Assembly: GCF_023159225.1 (NCBI RefSeq)
Contig: NC_063175.1
Location: forward strand, 3,560,255-3,624,254
DNA: 64,000 nt
Reading direction: 5' to 3'
DNA from: Perognathus longimembris pacificus
Taxonomy: Eukaryota; Chordata; Mammalia; Rodentia; Heteromyidae
The number at the start of each line of letters is the position of its first letter. Position 1 is the first letter of the stretch. Position numbers and translations under genes: made by a program. Below, piece after piece: positions 12,453 to 22,029 of the stretch. Under the pieces are notes generated by a model. The model made no database searches. It was not told where the DNA came from and was given only the letters and a program-made list of their open reading frames with translations.

Positions 12453-12655
12453 AAGATACTCAAAAGACAGTATGTTGGAAATGAACTTTACAATTTGGGG
12501 GGGAGGGGTGGGATAGGAGGGAAAATGGGAGAAAAATGAGGGAGGGGGTAACAATATTCAACAAGGTATGTATTCCCTACCTTATTTATGTAACTGTAAG
12601 CCCTCTATACATCACCTTGACAATAAATTTGTTTTATTTTTGTTTTGTTTTTAAG
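12453..12655 (+). mobile_element. Truncated L1 3' end nested in L1
   Basis: A G-rich 3' UTR segment ends in CAATAAATTTG plus a T/A-rich tail and separates two parts of the host L1 that are contiguous elsewhere. A short duplication GCAGCAA occurs at 12446-12452 and 12656-12662. Confidence 0.7.
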
Positions 12656-13224
12656 GCAGCAAGAATGGCCAATAAACACACGAGGAAATGTTCAGCATCC
12701 CTGCTCAAAACAACAGTGAGGATCCACCTCACTCCAATAAGATTGGCCAGCATCAAGAATACTAACAACTAATGTGGTGGGGATTCAGGGGAAAAATTAA
12801 CTCTGTTGATGAGAATGTAAACTTGTGAAACCACTCTGGAAGATGGTTTGAAGAGTCCTCAAAAAAAAAACTAAACATAGAACTCCCCTACGATCTAGCG
12901 ATACCACTCTTGGGCATCTACCCAGAATATTATGTTAGGATATAGTAAAGACACTTGCACATCCAAGTTCATTGCTGCACTATTCACAATAGCCAAGTTA
13001 TAATAGCTCAGATACCCTACAATAGATGAGTAGATTAAGAAAATATGATTCACACATATAGTGGAATTTTACTCATATATCAGAATAAATTATTTGCAGA
13101 GAAATGGATGGACCTAGAAAATATTAAGTGAAGTCAGGCTGAGAGAGACAAATGGCACATGTGTTCTCTCACTTGTGGACTCTAGATCTAAAGTACAATC
13201 ATACATGATAACATACAGAGTCTT

Positions 13225-13440
13225 AAGTATATAGACACAAGCTGACTAAAGGTTGTTATACTTAAAAGAGGAGTCAAAAGGTGTAACTCCTCTGAACAAC
13301 TAATGAACTGTTTTAATAAAATCGATAAAGGAAATGGCAACATGTTTAGGGGGAGAACAAAAGGCAGGGTACATAATAGACACAAACTGACTAAAGGATG
13401 GTATACTTAAAAGAGGAGTCAAAAGGTGTACATAATACAG
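13225..13440 (+). repeat. 145-bp tandem duplication in the L1 3' UTR
   Basis: The block ATAGACACAA-GCTGACTAAAGG through AAAAGAGGAGTCAAAAGGTG starts at 13231 and recurs at 13376, with a few substitutions. Confidence 0.75.
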
Positions 13441-13744
13441 GAAGGGTGAGCAAATGCACTCATATCCAATGTACATTACATATAAGATATAAATTGAGGG
13501 TAGGGAAAAGAGGGGGAAAATAGAGGCAAATGATTGAAGGGGTAACACTGACCAAGATGCACTGTACTCATAACCTGACGTATTGGAATTGTAACCTCTT
13601 TGTACAACTACTTAATAATAAGTAAAATCAAGTTTAAAAAAGTATATTCATCAACACCATGATGTTAAAATTATTATTAATAGATAGGCACTGGTGGCTT
13701 AAAAATGAAAGAATGAGTGACAAGAAAGTACGGTGGCAACACTG

Positions 13745-13973
13745 TTGAGTAGTGGGTACTAGTGGAAGGGTAGAGAGCTAAATGGGGGTGAGGAATGAAG
13801 GAGGATGGATATGATCTTACTCAGTATCAGTATGAAGACAGAGCAATATAATCTGTTGAAATTAATTTGGGAAGGGGAGTGAGATAGGGAAGAGATGTGA
13901 TTGATATACTGTATGCATGTGTGGAAATGTTACAATGGAATCCCCCTTGTACAAATAATAAACTTAAAAAAAA
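13745..13973 (+). mobile_element. L1 3' end (truncated)
   Basis: A GGGGGTGAGGAATGAAGGAGG-type 3' UTR ends in GTACAAATAATAAAC and poly(A). It is similar in plan to the tail of the preceding L1. Confidence 0.65.
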
Positions 13974-13994
13974 AAGAATATTCATTAATTTATT

Positions 13995-14215
13995 GGGTAC
14001 TAGTAGCTCATGCCTGTAATCCCAGATACTCAGGCTAGATATAGAGGATTGAAGTTCCATGCCAGCTTTGCTACAAAAGTTCTTAAGATTTCATCACCAA
14101 TTAGCAGCAAAAAGTTATGCTGGAGGTATGGCTTAAGTGGTAGAGTGCCAGCCAGCCATGAGAAGCAAGTCAACTAAGCTCAAAGTCCTGAGTTCAAATC
14201 CTAGTACCACCTCAA
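13995..14215 (+). mobile_element. B1-headed composite SINE
   Basis: Forward copy with TAGTAGCTCATGCCTGTAAT, a middle spacer, and an ID-like right arm GGTATGGCTTAAGTGGTAGA ending GAGTTCAAATCCTAGTACC. Confidence 0.8.
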
Positions 14216-14590
14216 AATACTATATCCATAACTCTGGAAGTCCTAAAGGCTTGAGTATATTCTGTTTAAGAAAAAAGTTCTTAAGTTATTAATTAAATCA
14301 GTAAGTAAAACTCCGTTACAGGAAGGCTTATTTTTAGATATAGTAGTTGGTGAGTCAAATGATCTAGTGAAAAAAACCAACACTAGTTTCAAAGACAAAT
14401 CTGTTCAAAAAAGTCAGATATTCAACAGTATGGTATGGTAGCTTCAGCTAGGTATACAATATGACAGAATAAGGACTTTTGAAAGAATAGGCTAGGAGCT
14501 CCATCTAACTCTGACACTGCTTATCTTAGTGCCAGTCCAGAATTATGGTACACACCTACTCAAATCAGGAACAGTCAAAATTACCAGGGA

Positions 14591-14693
14591 ATGAGGGAGG
14601 AGGTAACAAGTTGGATAAGAAATGTACTTGCCTTACATATGAAACTGTAACCCCTCTGTACTTCACTTTGACAATAAAGAAGATTAAAAAAAA
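14591..14693 (+). mobile_element. 103-bp 5'-truncated L1 3' end
   Basis: A very short L1 tail (ATGAGGGAGGAGGTAAC through CACTTTGACAATAAAG plus an A-rich tail) is flanked by TACCAGGGA at 14582-14590 and 14694-14702, which shows it is a complete, extremely truncated insertion. Confidence 0.82.
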
Positions 14694-14702
14694 TACCAGG
14701 GA

Positions 14703-16820
14703 AATCATGATGAATGTCTCAATCTAATTGCCCATTTCTTCCTTCCAATACTCTAGCAGAACCATCTTCCTCTTAGGCTAAGTCTGAGAGCAATATTTAG
14801 CTTGAGTTTAGAGGCCATGTTGTATGAAAATTTTACCTTTAAGATACTTGATCCAGTGTTGGCCTAATGACAGGCTCACATAGTAGACAGAGGAACATCA
14901 GATTCATAGTGTCTGACTGGTTCCAGAACCAGGTGGGAACCAATACCCTTCACTGTTTTCCTGGATGGTTTTCTCTCCCTAGCACAATTGGCCTTGCATA
15001 CATAAATGATCAAAGAAACCCAAGGCTTCTATTAAGTAGCTGCGTTCCCTCTATTACCAGTTTATAGATGCCTGTTCTACCTAATAAAAGTAAAAACTAA
15101 AATCCCAAAACTGAATGTCAAATAAATGCATCACCTCAGTGAGGTGAAAGGCAACAAAGGGAGATTACTGCCATGTGGCTGTGTAGCCTTTTCCAAACCT
15201 CTTTTAGTTTTAGCACCCTCACCTAGAAATAGGGTCATTATCTCTGCCTTGCAGAGGTGTTAGGACAATATAAAAAGGACTTAGCACACTGCTTAGCCGA
15301 GGGGAGGTGTTCAATCATGTAACTATAGTAATGATGACAATCTTTTACAAACATTAAATAGGTTCTAGAAAAATGTTTAGTGTTCCTAATAGTAGGCAGC
15401 ATCGCCATTTGGTAGACTAAGAACCCCAAATTCCAAATTTCTACTATTCAAGCAATGTTAAATAGGTGAGTTGTTTTGAATTAGGTGAGCCAGTTGGAAA
15501 ATTCTATAACTAACATCCTTTCTTCTAAGCCTTTAGTACACATTTTAAATGATAGAGCACTATTTCTTTAACACTTCTTTAAGTCTTATCTCTGTAGTTC
15601 ATATATAAACAGCTATTATGGCTATAACATCAAATAGATCTACCTATTAGTCATCCCAAATAAATGATGAGATCTTAAAGAAATTTAATATGTGGGTAGA
15701 TATTTTGGAATGGTTACAAAACAACAACAAAAAGTTAACACGGCATGCTAAAATAAAAAGCATACTCCCTATGAGGTTTCATGTTTCACTAAGCCCAAAC
15801 ATTCGTAGACTTAAGCTGACTCTTAAGAATAGCAAGTCTCTATATAAGGACAAGTTTGCAGATTCAATCTTTGGGAAAAATATCATAATTGAAGGAGCAC
15901 TAATTCTGAGCATTTGATTCATATTAATTACCCAACTGTCTTGATGGTATACAGGGCCTAACAATTCAAAGAGACCCTTGCTTGCTGCTACCCCAAGCTA
16001 ACAGGATAACATAGAAAGCTCCCCTCACTCAGCATTCCCACTTAGGACATTGTGGGCCCTGTGCCCTGGCAGAGGCCAAGCTGCCAGTTCTGGCTTTCCT
16101 CTTGGCCCACGGCTGGAGCAGACCACTGCTATGTGGCCTAGAAAGGATGATGCTTGCATAGCTCTCTTCCCTGTGTGCCCTGGCACCGTTTGTTCTAAAG
16201 AACATTACTCACTGTAGTGATGGAGATCCCATCACAACCCACAACCCAACAAGAAAGGGAAGCCAAAAGCTTGTGCACAGATATACCATGGCCTGGGAAG
16301 CAGCATCAATCCTTCTCTCCCTGTCCCATTTCTGCCAGGCACAAATGTTCAAACGCAAATATATTCACACCCATATATAGTCCCAGCCCATCCAGTGGGG
16401 CTCTTGGTCTTCTGCTGTGGAAGCCTTATACACCAGGCAGGTGCAGGTAAGTGGGCTGGAAAGGCCTCTGGGATTTGGTGCAAGAAGGTCCTCAGACACT
16501 GGCCAGACTCTCAGGCATTGGCCAGTGTCTTTCTCAGAGTTTGGTCACAAAGGACAGACTCTTCGCACATGGAAGATGCGGAAACAGTGTACTGAGTCTT
16601 TTGGGTCACAGAATCTTCCTCCTTGTCCTGGGCAGCATTGCTACCTCACCCTTAGGATCTCAAATTATATGTGTGCTCAACATAATCTAAATAGAATTCT
16701 ATAAGATCCCACTTTTAACAGTCACATAAACTAGCTTGGTTTGTACAGAGGTAAACTGAAGGTAGGAAAAGGAGCTAATACAGTAACAGTTTCACTAGGC
16801 TTTCCTTCTTCCTCAATCCT
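14703..16820. other. Unassigned presumed intronic sequence
   Basis: No gene and no repeat that I can name with confidence. Overlapping 60-95-codon frames at 16217-16704 occupy a slightly GC-richer patch but show no domain and no convincing splice context. Confidence 0.45.
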
Positions 16821-16821
16821 T

Positions 16822-16885
16822 AATTATATATACATACATATATATACACACACACGTATAGATATAGTTACAGATATATAGACAT
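16822..16885. repeat. (TA/CA)n low-complexity tract
   Basis: Alternating TATACATA, CACACA and AGATATA units. Confidence 0.85.
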
Positions 16886-16887
16886 AG

Positions 16888-17112
16888 ATTGGTCTGGGGG
16901 CTTGAACTCTGTGCTTGGGCACTGTCCCTGAGCTCTTCAGCTCAAGGCTAGCACTCTACCACTTTGAAGTGCCACTTCCAGTTTTTTTGGTAGTTAATTG
17001 GAGATAAGAGTCTCGTGGACTTTCCGGCCTGGGTTGGCTTTGAACCATGATCTTCATATCTCAGTTCCTGAGTAGCTAGGATTACAGGCCTGAGCCACCA
17101 GTGCCTATCTAT
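16888..17112 (-). mobile_element. B1-headed composite SINE
   Basis: Reverse copy: GGGGGCTTGAACTCTGTGC, CAAGGCTAGCACTCTACCAC, AATTGGAGATAAGAGTCTCG, then the B1 arm with GATTACAGGCCTGAGCCACC. Confidence 0.88.
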
Positions 17113-17309
17113 TAATAATAATTTTAACATCAACCTGACAAATAAGATCACTGAAATTTAGTATGCAAAGGCTTTAGGGGAAAGACTTTAAACTGTTATC
17201 AAAGAGCCAAATCAGAAAAAAAAAGTTCGTCATCATTTTAACCCTAAAATTAACATTAAGGGCCCTATCTTGCTTGCACTGTAGCACAGTTTCTCTTCTA
17301 ACTTTGTTA

Positions 17310-17375
17310 TTACTTGTTTTGAGACCAGGCCTGGGTAGATAGCCCAGGCTGGCCTTGAACCCAACCATCAGACAG
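17310..17375 (-). mobile_element. B1 fragment
   Basis: Reverse fragment with TGAGACCAGGCCTGGGTAG and CCCAGGCTGGCCTTGAACC, the right half of a B1. Confidence 0.55.
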
Positions 17376-17637
17376 GACCTAGCTTCCAGCTGCAAATCAA
17401 GGGCTGGAGCCCCAAGGGAAGATAGCAGAGAATGAGGTCGCCTGGACAGGGTTCCCACGATCCTGTCACTTGAGGGTTACCACTGACACCTGGGAAATGA
17501 AATTATTGGCCACTTTATCTGAACCCCAGGAGTAACTTTCCTTCATGTTTGTCTTGAAATGTAGGGGACCTCACACATGGAAAATGTTTACAGTAATAAT
17601 ATGTTGCTGACATAAAGAATCAAGACAATAGTGGAAG

Positions 17638-17712
17638 GGGCTGGGAATGTGGCTTAGTGGCAGAATTCCTCAGTATCACATAAACAAAAATAATAAAATT
17701 TTTAAAAGACAA
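17638..17712 (+). mobile_element. ID-like SINE fragment
   Basis: GGGGCTGGGAATGTGGCTTAG is an ID monomer start, followed by a deleted middle, CCTCAGTATCACA and an A-rich tail. Confidence 0.6.
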
Positions 17713-19489
17713 TGGTGGAGAAAGTGGATGTAAAAATTGGTTAACTTTTAGCAAAGCCACAAGGACTTCTTATTCAAATACCTAATTACCAAGTCATCAT
17801 TACAGTATTATGACTGCAGCCTAAAAAAAGTGTCTTCAAGTCCCAGGTTTAACACAAAATTTATATGCATTCTGCCAACTGCAACCCTGGCCTACCAACC
17901 TGTCACTTGTTTCATTATGAAAAAGGCAAATGATAGGTCAGAAGACCCTGAGGTTCAGCCAGCAGTGTAACAACTTCCTTAGCAATGAAGGTAATTAGAA
18001 ACAGCTAAGAACAGATTTTTAAAATAAAGGTTCCAAACCGCACTGCCCACCAATTGACAGGGCAAGTCAACCCACACATACAAAAACACAGGAACAGTTT
18101 CTAAGGTAAGGGCAAAAAGGAAATGATTTAAAGATTATAGACAGACTCAAGTCAGACTTAAAAATCCTGACTGAGGCTGCTTGTAATCTACCTTGAGTTA
18201 GTGTTCTGCTATGTTATGCATGCAAAGCAGCGTAGAAAATAGCTATTTATATAGCGAACCAAGTGATATTTAAACTAAATACTAATATTTAAGCATTGAA
18301 AAACCCAATTAGTGTTTGTATTTGCCAAAGTTAACCTCTGATCACCTCCTATGTGTGGCACCACCAAGATGATCCACTCAAGACTCACCACTCAGGAAAA
18401 TTCAGTGAAGTCATTTAGGAATTCCCACCAACTCCCAGGGAAAGACAAACTGCCTGCAAAGAACTTCTCACTCAGCTTAGTACTAGACAGTTTGGGAAGT
18501 CTTGCCTTTAGGGAGTCTGAGTCCAGAGCAAGGACAGTTCAATCCGTAAACCAAAAATTACAATGCAGGAGTGATGAGAACCTTTGCTGCTACAAGAAGG
18601 TAGCAATAAAGAAAACACTACAGCAGCTGACCCTATTATTTGCTTAACAGTACTTCATTATAGTGCTCAAGGGTTTTCGAATGCTCCCATTTCCAGATCC
18701 TCTTAAACATAATGCTTCTCTGTTGATTAAAAAAATGAGAACTCTGTTGTTTCATTTCTAGCGTTCTACGTTTATACCTACTAACACTTTAAGCTAGGAT
18801 ATTTCGGTTTGTGGTACCACATTTGATTACACATTTAACTGGAGGAAAGAAGCCACCCACTCTTGTAAGCAGCTGTTTTGTGCCCCAAGGGCAGCCACTT
18901 CAGCCCAAATCTAGCCAAGTTAGTAAGTTCCGTGGAAGGGCCAGCCCCCTGAAGGTGGCCACCCGGCTCCCGTCTGCACCTGGTGGCCAGCTCTATCCCT
19001 AACCCCTGTATCACCTACCACACTGTTCATTCCTAAGCCATTGGAGACCATCAACATCAGATCTTCAACGCGTGAACCCTGACTTTCTATTGCCAGAACA
19101 TTATAAACTAGCCGGGGCAGGTCTTAAATCTTATCACTTAACCAGCATCACTAACGTAGAGGAAATAAACTTTAGCAAGGGCTGGCCAACAAGGCAAGAA
19201 ACTCGTTTTCAATAACTGGGAGGAAGGGGGGGGGGTGATGTGAGCCTCAAATTTGCATTAAAAATTAGTCCGGCTGCTTGCTCAGTAAGCATTCGGCACC
19301 TTTCCAAGTATTCCGAGTTCCAGGACTTTCTGAAAGGACGGGTGATCTTCCTGGCCCCATTTTGCATAATTATATCTCCGAAACGTCATCCCAATTTTGA
19401 ATGAAAATACTCTTGGTCCGTTCAGGTGATCCATGGCATTAAAAAAAAAAATCCGCTCGAGAAGCCCCAGGGTACGGCCGTGTCTCAAC
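17713..19489. other. Unassigned sequence left of the CpG island
   Basis: No repeat or gene I can support. A 98-codon plus-strand frame at 18351-18647 has no recognised domain. A G9 run occurs near 19227. Confidence 0.4.
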
Positions 19490-19565
19490 CGAGCGGATGC
19501 CCATTACGATTGGCCTGAGGGCTGAGGGCCGGGGCCGGGGCCGGGGGACCGGAGGTCCGGGTTGG

Positions 19566-19690
19566 GCGGAGCGAACTACGGACACCAGGGCACAGCCTCG
19601 GGGAGGCGGCGGCGGCCGGGGACCCGGGGTCGGAGTCAGGCAGAGCGAACTACGGACACCGGGCACGGCCTCGAGGCGGCGGCGGCGGGC
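19566..19690. repeat. Imperfect 74-bp tandem duplication inside the CpG island
   Basis: The block GCGAACTACGGACACC followed by GGGCACRGCCTCG occurs at 19571-19600 and again at 19645-19673, each followed by a GGCGGCGG run. The period is 74 bp, and only a few substitutions and one-base indels separate the copies. Confidence 0.75.
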
Positions 19691-19727
19691 AAACGAACGG
19701 CAGCCCGCCGGCGCCGGTGTCGCGGAT

Positions 19728-19733
19728 CACGTG
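19728..19733. promoter_or_regulatory. Second CACGTG E-box in the island
   Basis: The core CACGTG is in the context ATCACGTGCC. It lies just inside the presumed first intron, about 340 bp downstream of the exon 1 donor on the minus strand. The palindrome is imperfect beyond the core, so it is a weaker CLEAR candidate than the one at 20329. Confidence 0.4.
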
Positions 19734-20071
19734 CCCGCGCCCCGTCCCCCCCAGTCCCTCCGGCCTCTCCGCCGAGACCCGCGGCCTCGGGGGAGACCGT
19801 CACATCCTGGATGCGGCCGGGGCGCGGGTGCTCTCCCGCGTCCCCAGCCCGCCTCACAGCCCCGGCGTCCGTCCAGCGGCTGCGGCCGGGGCCGCGTCTA
19901 CGTGGCGCGGTGGCGGCCAGGCGCGGACAGGGTCGCGGGCAGAAGGCAGCTCGGCCCGCGCTCCCCGGAGGGGGGGTGGGGAGGGTTCCCTGCCTGCGAG
20001 CCGGCCACCCCGCTCCCGCAAGCTGCGTCCGCCCGCAGCCCGGGGCGCGAGGACCCCCGGCGCTCGCTTAC

Positions 20072-20330
20072 CTGAGGCGCTGCGCTCTGGAGGGCGGCTG
20101 AGGGGACGCAGGGGCGTCTGGACGAAGGTGGCGAGGACCAGCCTCGGCACGCGGGGTCAGCCAGGGATGCGCGTGCGGCCGACACTCCCGCCGCCGCCGC
20201 TACCTTGGAAGCCGCCTGGGCCGCAGCGGAGCCGAGCGGCCCTCATGAATGGGACGCGGCGGCGGCGGCGGCAGCGGCGGCGGGCGGGCGGGCGATCGGG
20301 CGGCGGGCAGCGCGCAGGCCCCGCCCCCGT
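20072..20330 (-). other. LPIN2: Presumed LPIN2 non-coding exon 1
   Basis: Inside the CpG island the minus strand has a canonical splice donor, CTCAG/GTAAGC, with the last exon base at 20072 and GT at 20071-20070. The upstream boundary (start site) is not visible; I place it near 20250-20400 because GC boxes and the CLEAR-type E-box cluster at 20320-20340. Lipin-2 is a Mg2+-dependent phosphatidate phosphatase that makes diacylglycerol on the ER and also acts as a transcriptional co-regulator (family knowledge). The exon is taken as 5' UTR only, since no plausible lipin start is seen here. Alternative: the first exon of an unannotated minus-strand lncRNA. Confidence 0.55.
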
Positions 20331-20338
20331 CACGTGAC
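20329..20338. promoter_or_regulatory. Perfect palindromic E-box, CLEAR type (GTCACGTGAC)
   Basis: The ten bases GTCACGTGAC are fully self-complementary and match the CLEAR consensus bound by TFEB/TFE3/MITF; USF1/2 also bind this core. The site adjoins a GC box (CCCCGCCCCC) on its left. It lies about 257 bp upstream of the presumed exon 1 donor, so it should sit in the core or proximal promoter. The match is seen; the binding is inferred. Confidence 0.6.
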
Positions 20339-20557
20339 ACGCACGCCCCTCCCTCCCCCGCCTTCTGAGACGCGCGCTGCGCGCTGGCGGGCACGCCTCC
20401 GGCCACTGCTGCCCGGAGCGCGCGTGGATTTCCTGCCGGCTGCGGAGCTGTCTCCTGCCGGGGCGGGGGGCGGGCGGGGCGATGCTGTCTCCCACTTCCG
20501 GACACCAGATATTACTTTTTAAAAAAAGTTTCTTCTGGTTCCCCCGGAAAACGGTCA

Positions 20558-20565
20558 TGACGTGA
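20558..20565 (+). promoter_or_regulatory. CRE/ATF-like site TGACGTGA
   Basis: TGACGTGA differs from the full palindromic CRE by one base and lies just outside the upstream edge of the CpG island. This is sequence evidence only; no neighbouring motif decides whether it is functional. Confidence 0.3.
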
Positions 20566-20589
20566 ATGTTGAGAACCACGCGAATGCTC

Positions 20590-21250
20590 CCCGCAAATAA
20601 AAGCCGACCGCACGACTGTCATAAAAACGCAATAAGATTATATAAGTGCTACCGTACATTGTGACACCCCCTCTCGATCACTGTGTGCCTGCTCAGGTAT
20701 TTCTCCTCCCATCCCCACAAAACCCTATTACACTAAAAAATACGCCTTCGAGAAACGTATTATTATTTTCTTTTTGAAAGTTAGGGATGGAAGCCGGAGG
20801 CCTGTGAGCAGCTTTTCCAGGCTGGCTCGTTTCTCTGCTGCCTCCTCAGCAGGGTGTTTCCCATAGCCCCGCGAAGGGTGGGACAGACCTGCCCGAGTGG
20901 GCCTGGCCACGGCACCATCTCTTCCCAGGGATCCGGGGATCCGAGGATGGATCCGAGGATGGCCCGGTGCAGCCCGACTGCCCGGCTGTGCCCAGACCCA
21001 CAGACCCCTTCCGCCTCCTTCCCCACAGGGCCCTTCTGCCTAGAGGGAACTTCCCCAAAGTAAGTGAGGCCCCACGGAAAAGGGTGGTTTTGCCTCCCCA
21101 AGTGCACCAGAAAATTTCATATCGCTGCCTTTCACCTGGCTTCCCAGGGAAATCTTTTATAAAACAGGACTGGAGCTGCTCCTCCAAATTCAAAGCCCCC
21201 CCTTCCGCCCCCTCCCCTCCCAGCCACCTTCACACCCCCTCGCACCCAGC
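20590..21250. other. GC-moderate shoulder upstream of the presumed LPIN2 promoter
   Basis: Intermediate GC with scattered CpGs, multiple overlapping frames on both strands and no recognised repeat. It could hold upstream regulatory sequence; no motif is decisive. Confidence 0.4.
20929..20960. repeat. Short GGATCCGAGGAT-type minirepeat
   Basis: Three staggered copies of a GGATCCG(A/G)GGAT unit lie in the GC-rich shoulder upstream of the island. It is probably slippage-derived and has no evident function. Confidence 0.5.
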
Positions 21251-21253
21251 CAG

Positions 21254-21478
21254 TACGGGGCTTGATCACAGGGACCTGGACACTGTCCCTTAACTTTGTT
21301 TTACTCAAGGCTAGCTAGCAAGCTACCATTTGAGCTACACCTCCACTTCTGGCTTTTTGCTGGTTAACTGGAACTAAAAGTCTTACAGACTTTCTTGCCC
21401 TGTCTGGCTTTGAACCGAGATCTTCAGATCTCAGCCACTCAAGTAGCTAGGATTACAGGCGCCAGGCACTGGTGTTGT
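21254..21478 (-). mobile_element. B1-headed composite SINE
   Basis: Reverse copy: TACGGGGCTTGATCACAGGG, a duplicated GCTAGCTAGCAAGC site, then AACTGGAACTAAAAGTCTTA and GATTACAGGCGCCAGGCACT. Confidence 0.85.
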
Positions 21479-21975
21479 AAACAGCGGTGGGCGCCTTATT
21501 CTGAGCAAGGCAATGATGGAGACCGATGCAAAACCTGTTAGGGGGTGCGGGGAGATTTGTGCCTTACACCAGCAACAGACAGCCAAGGCCCTGTTAACAG
21601 GGTTGTTTTTTTTTTTTTTTATTGATTATCCAACAGGGGAGTACGTGCAGAATGCAAGGTAGCAATCTCTTGGAAGTTACAGACACCAGAGTGCGGGGAA
21701 CAATCCTAGGATTAGCGACTTCCTTATCTTAGGAGGTGTAGAAGAGCAGCTAACAACCACAATTTGAAGGCCTTTACCTGGCTCCATGGTCTAGGAAAGT
21801 TTGGACACTGATTGACTCACGTTTAGGGTAAAATAGGGGTCTCTGCAATACTAGGAGCAATTGATTTTTCTCCGGCCAGTCTTAGCTTTCTGAGAGTCAG
21901 AGACTGGTATTCCAGTTCTCTTTGGAAAACTTCATGGCTCAGCATTTAGTTTCCCACACCCGGACACTCAGCTTT

Positions 21976-22022
21976 CACACACACATACATACACACACAC
22001 ACACATACACACATACACACAC
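21976..22022. repeat. (CA)n microsatellite, interrupted
   Basis: A CACACA run with CATACA interruptions. Confidence 0.92.
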
Positions 22023-22029
22023 TATAGAG

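Larger units (their letters stand above)
10776..13645 (+). mobile_element. Large L1 remnant (ORF2 RT region to 3' UTR) with nested insertions
   Basis: Forward L1 beginning in the reverse-transcriptase region: the frame at 10800-10920 reads ITSTDAEKAFNQIQHPFM, a hallmark L1 RT segment. It runs through fragmented ORF2 to the C-terminal SKKNTNN-like end near 12772 and a 3' UTR with an internal tandem repeat. Frames are broken many times. It is interrupted by a dimeric SINE (11611-11819) and by a second, truncated L1 3' end (about 12453-12655). Confidence 0.88.
1..20071 (-). other. LPIN2: Presumed LPIN2 intron 1 (partial)
   Basis: If the CpG island at 20 kb is the LPIN2 promoter, everything to the left on the minus strand down to position 1 is intron 1. 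I looked for the first LPIN2 coding exon and found no candidate among the minus-strand open frames, which agrees with a long first intron. The stretch is dominated by SINEs, L1 remnants and an MLT1-like LTR. The assignment rests on synteny with human chr18p11 and the splice donor at 20071, not on LPIN2 coding sequence. Confidence 0.6.
19490..20480 (-). promoter_or_regulatory. LPIN2: CpG-island promoter (presumed LPIN2)
   Basis: About 1 kb of extremely GC-rich, CpG-dense sequence stands in otherwise AT-rich DNA; it is the only island of this strength in the window. It contains GGCGG runs, GC boxes (for example CCCCGCCCCC ending near 20328), two CACGTG E-boxes and a minus-strand CCAAT motif (19508-19514 reads GCCAATC on the minus strand). 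There is no TATA box at a fixed position, so it looks like a dispersed, housekeeping-type promoter. Many overlapping long open frames here on both strands are produced by the high GC content and are not genes. Confidence 0.85.

Noticed and set aside
19497..20579. Many overlapping long open frames (up to 206 codons) on both strands in the CpG island
   Set aside because: They are Arg/Pro/Gly/Ala-rich frames produced by high GC with few stop codons. No domain is visible, and frames run on both strands over the same bases.
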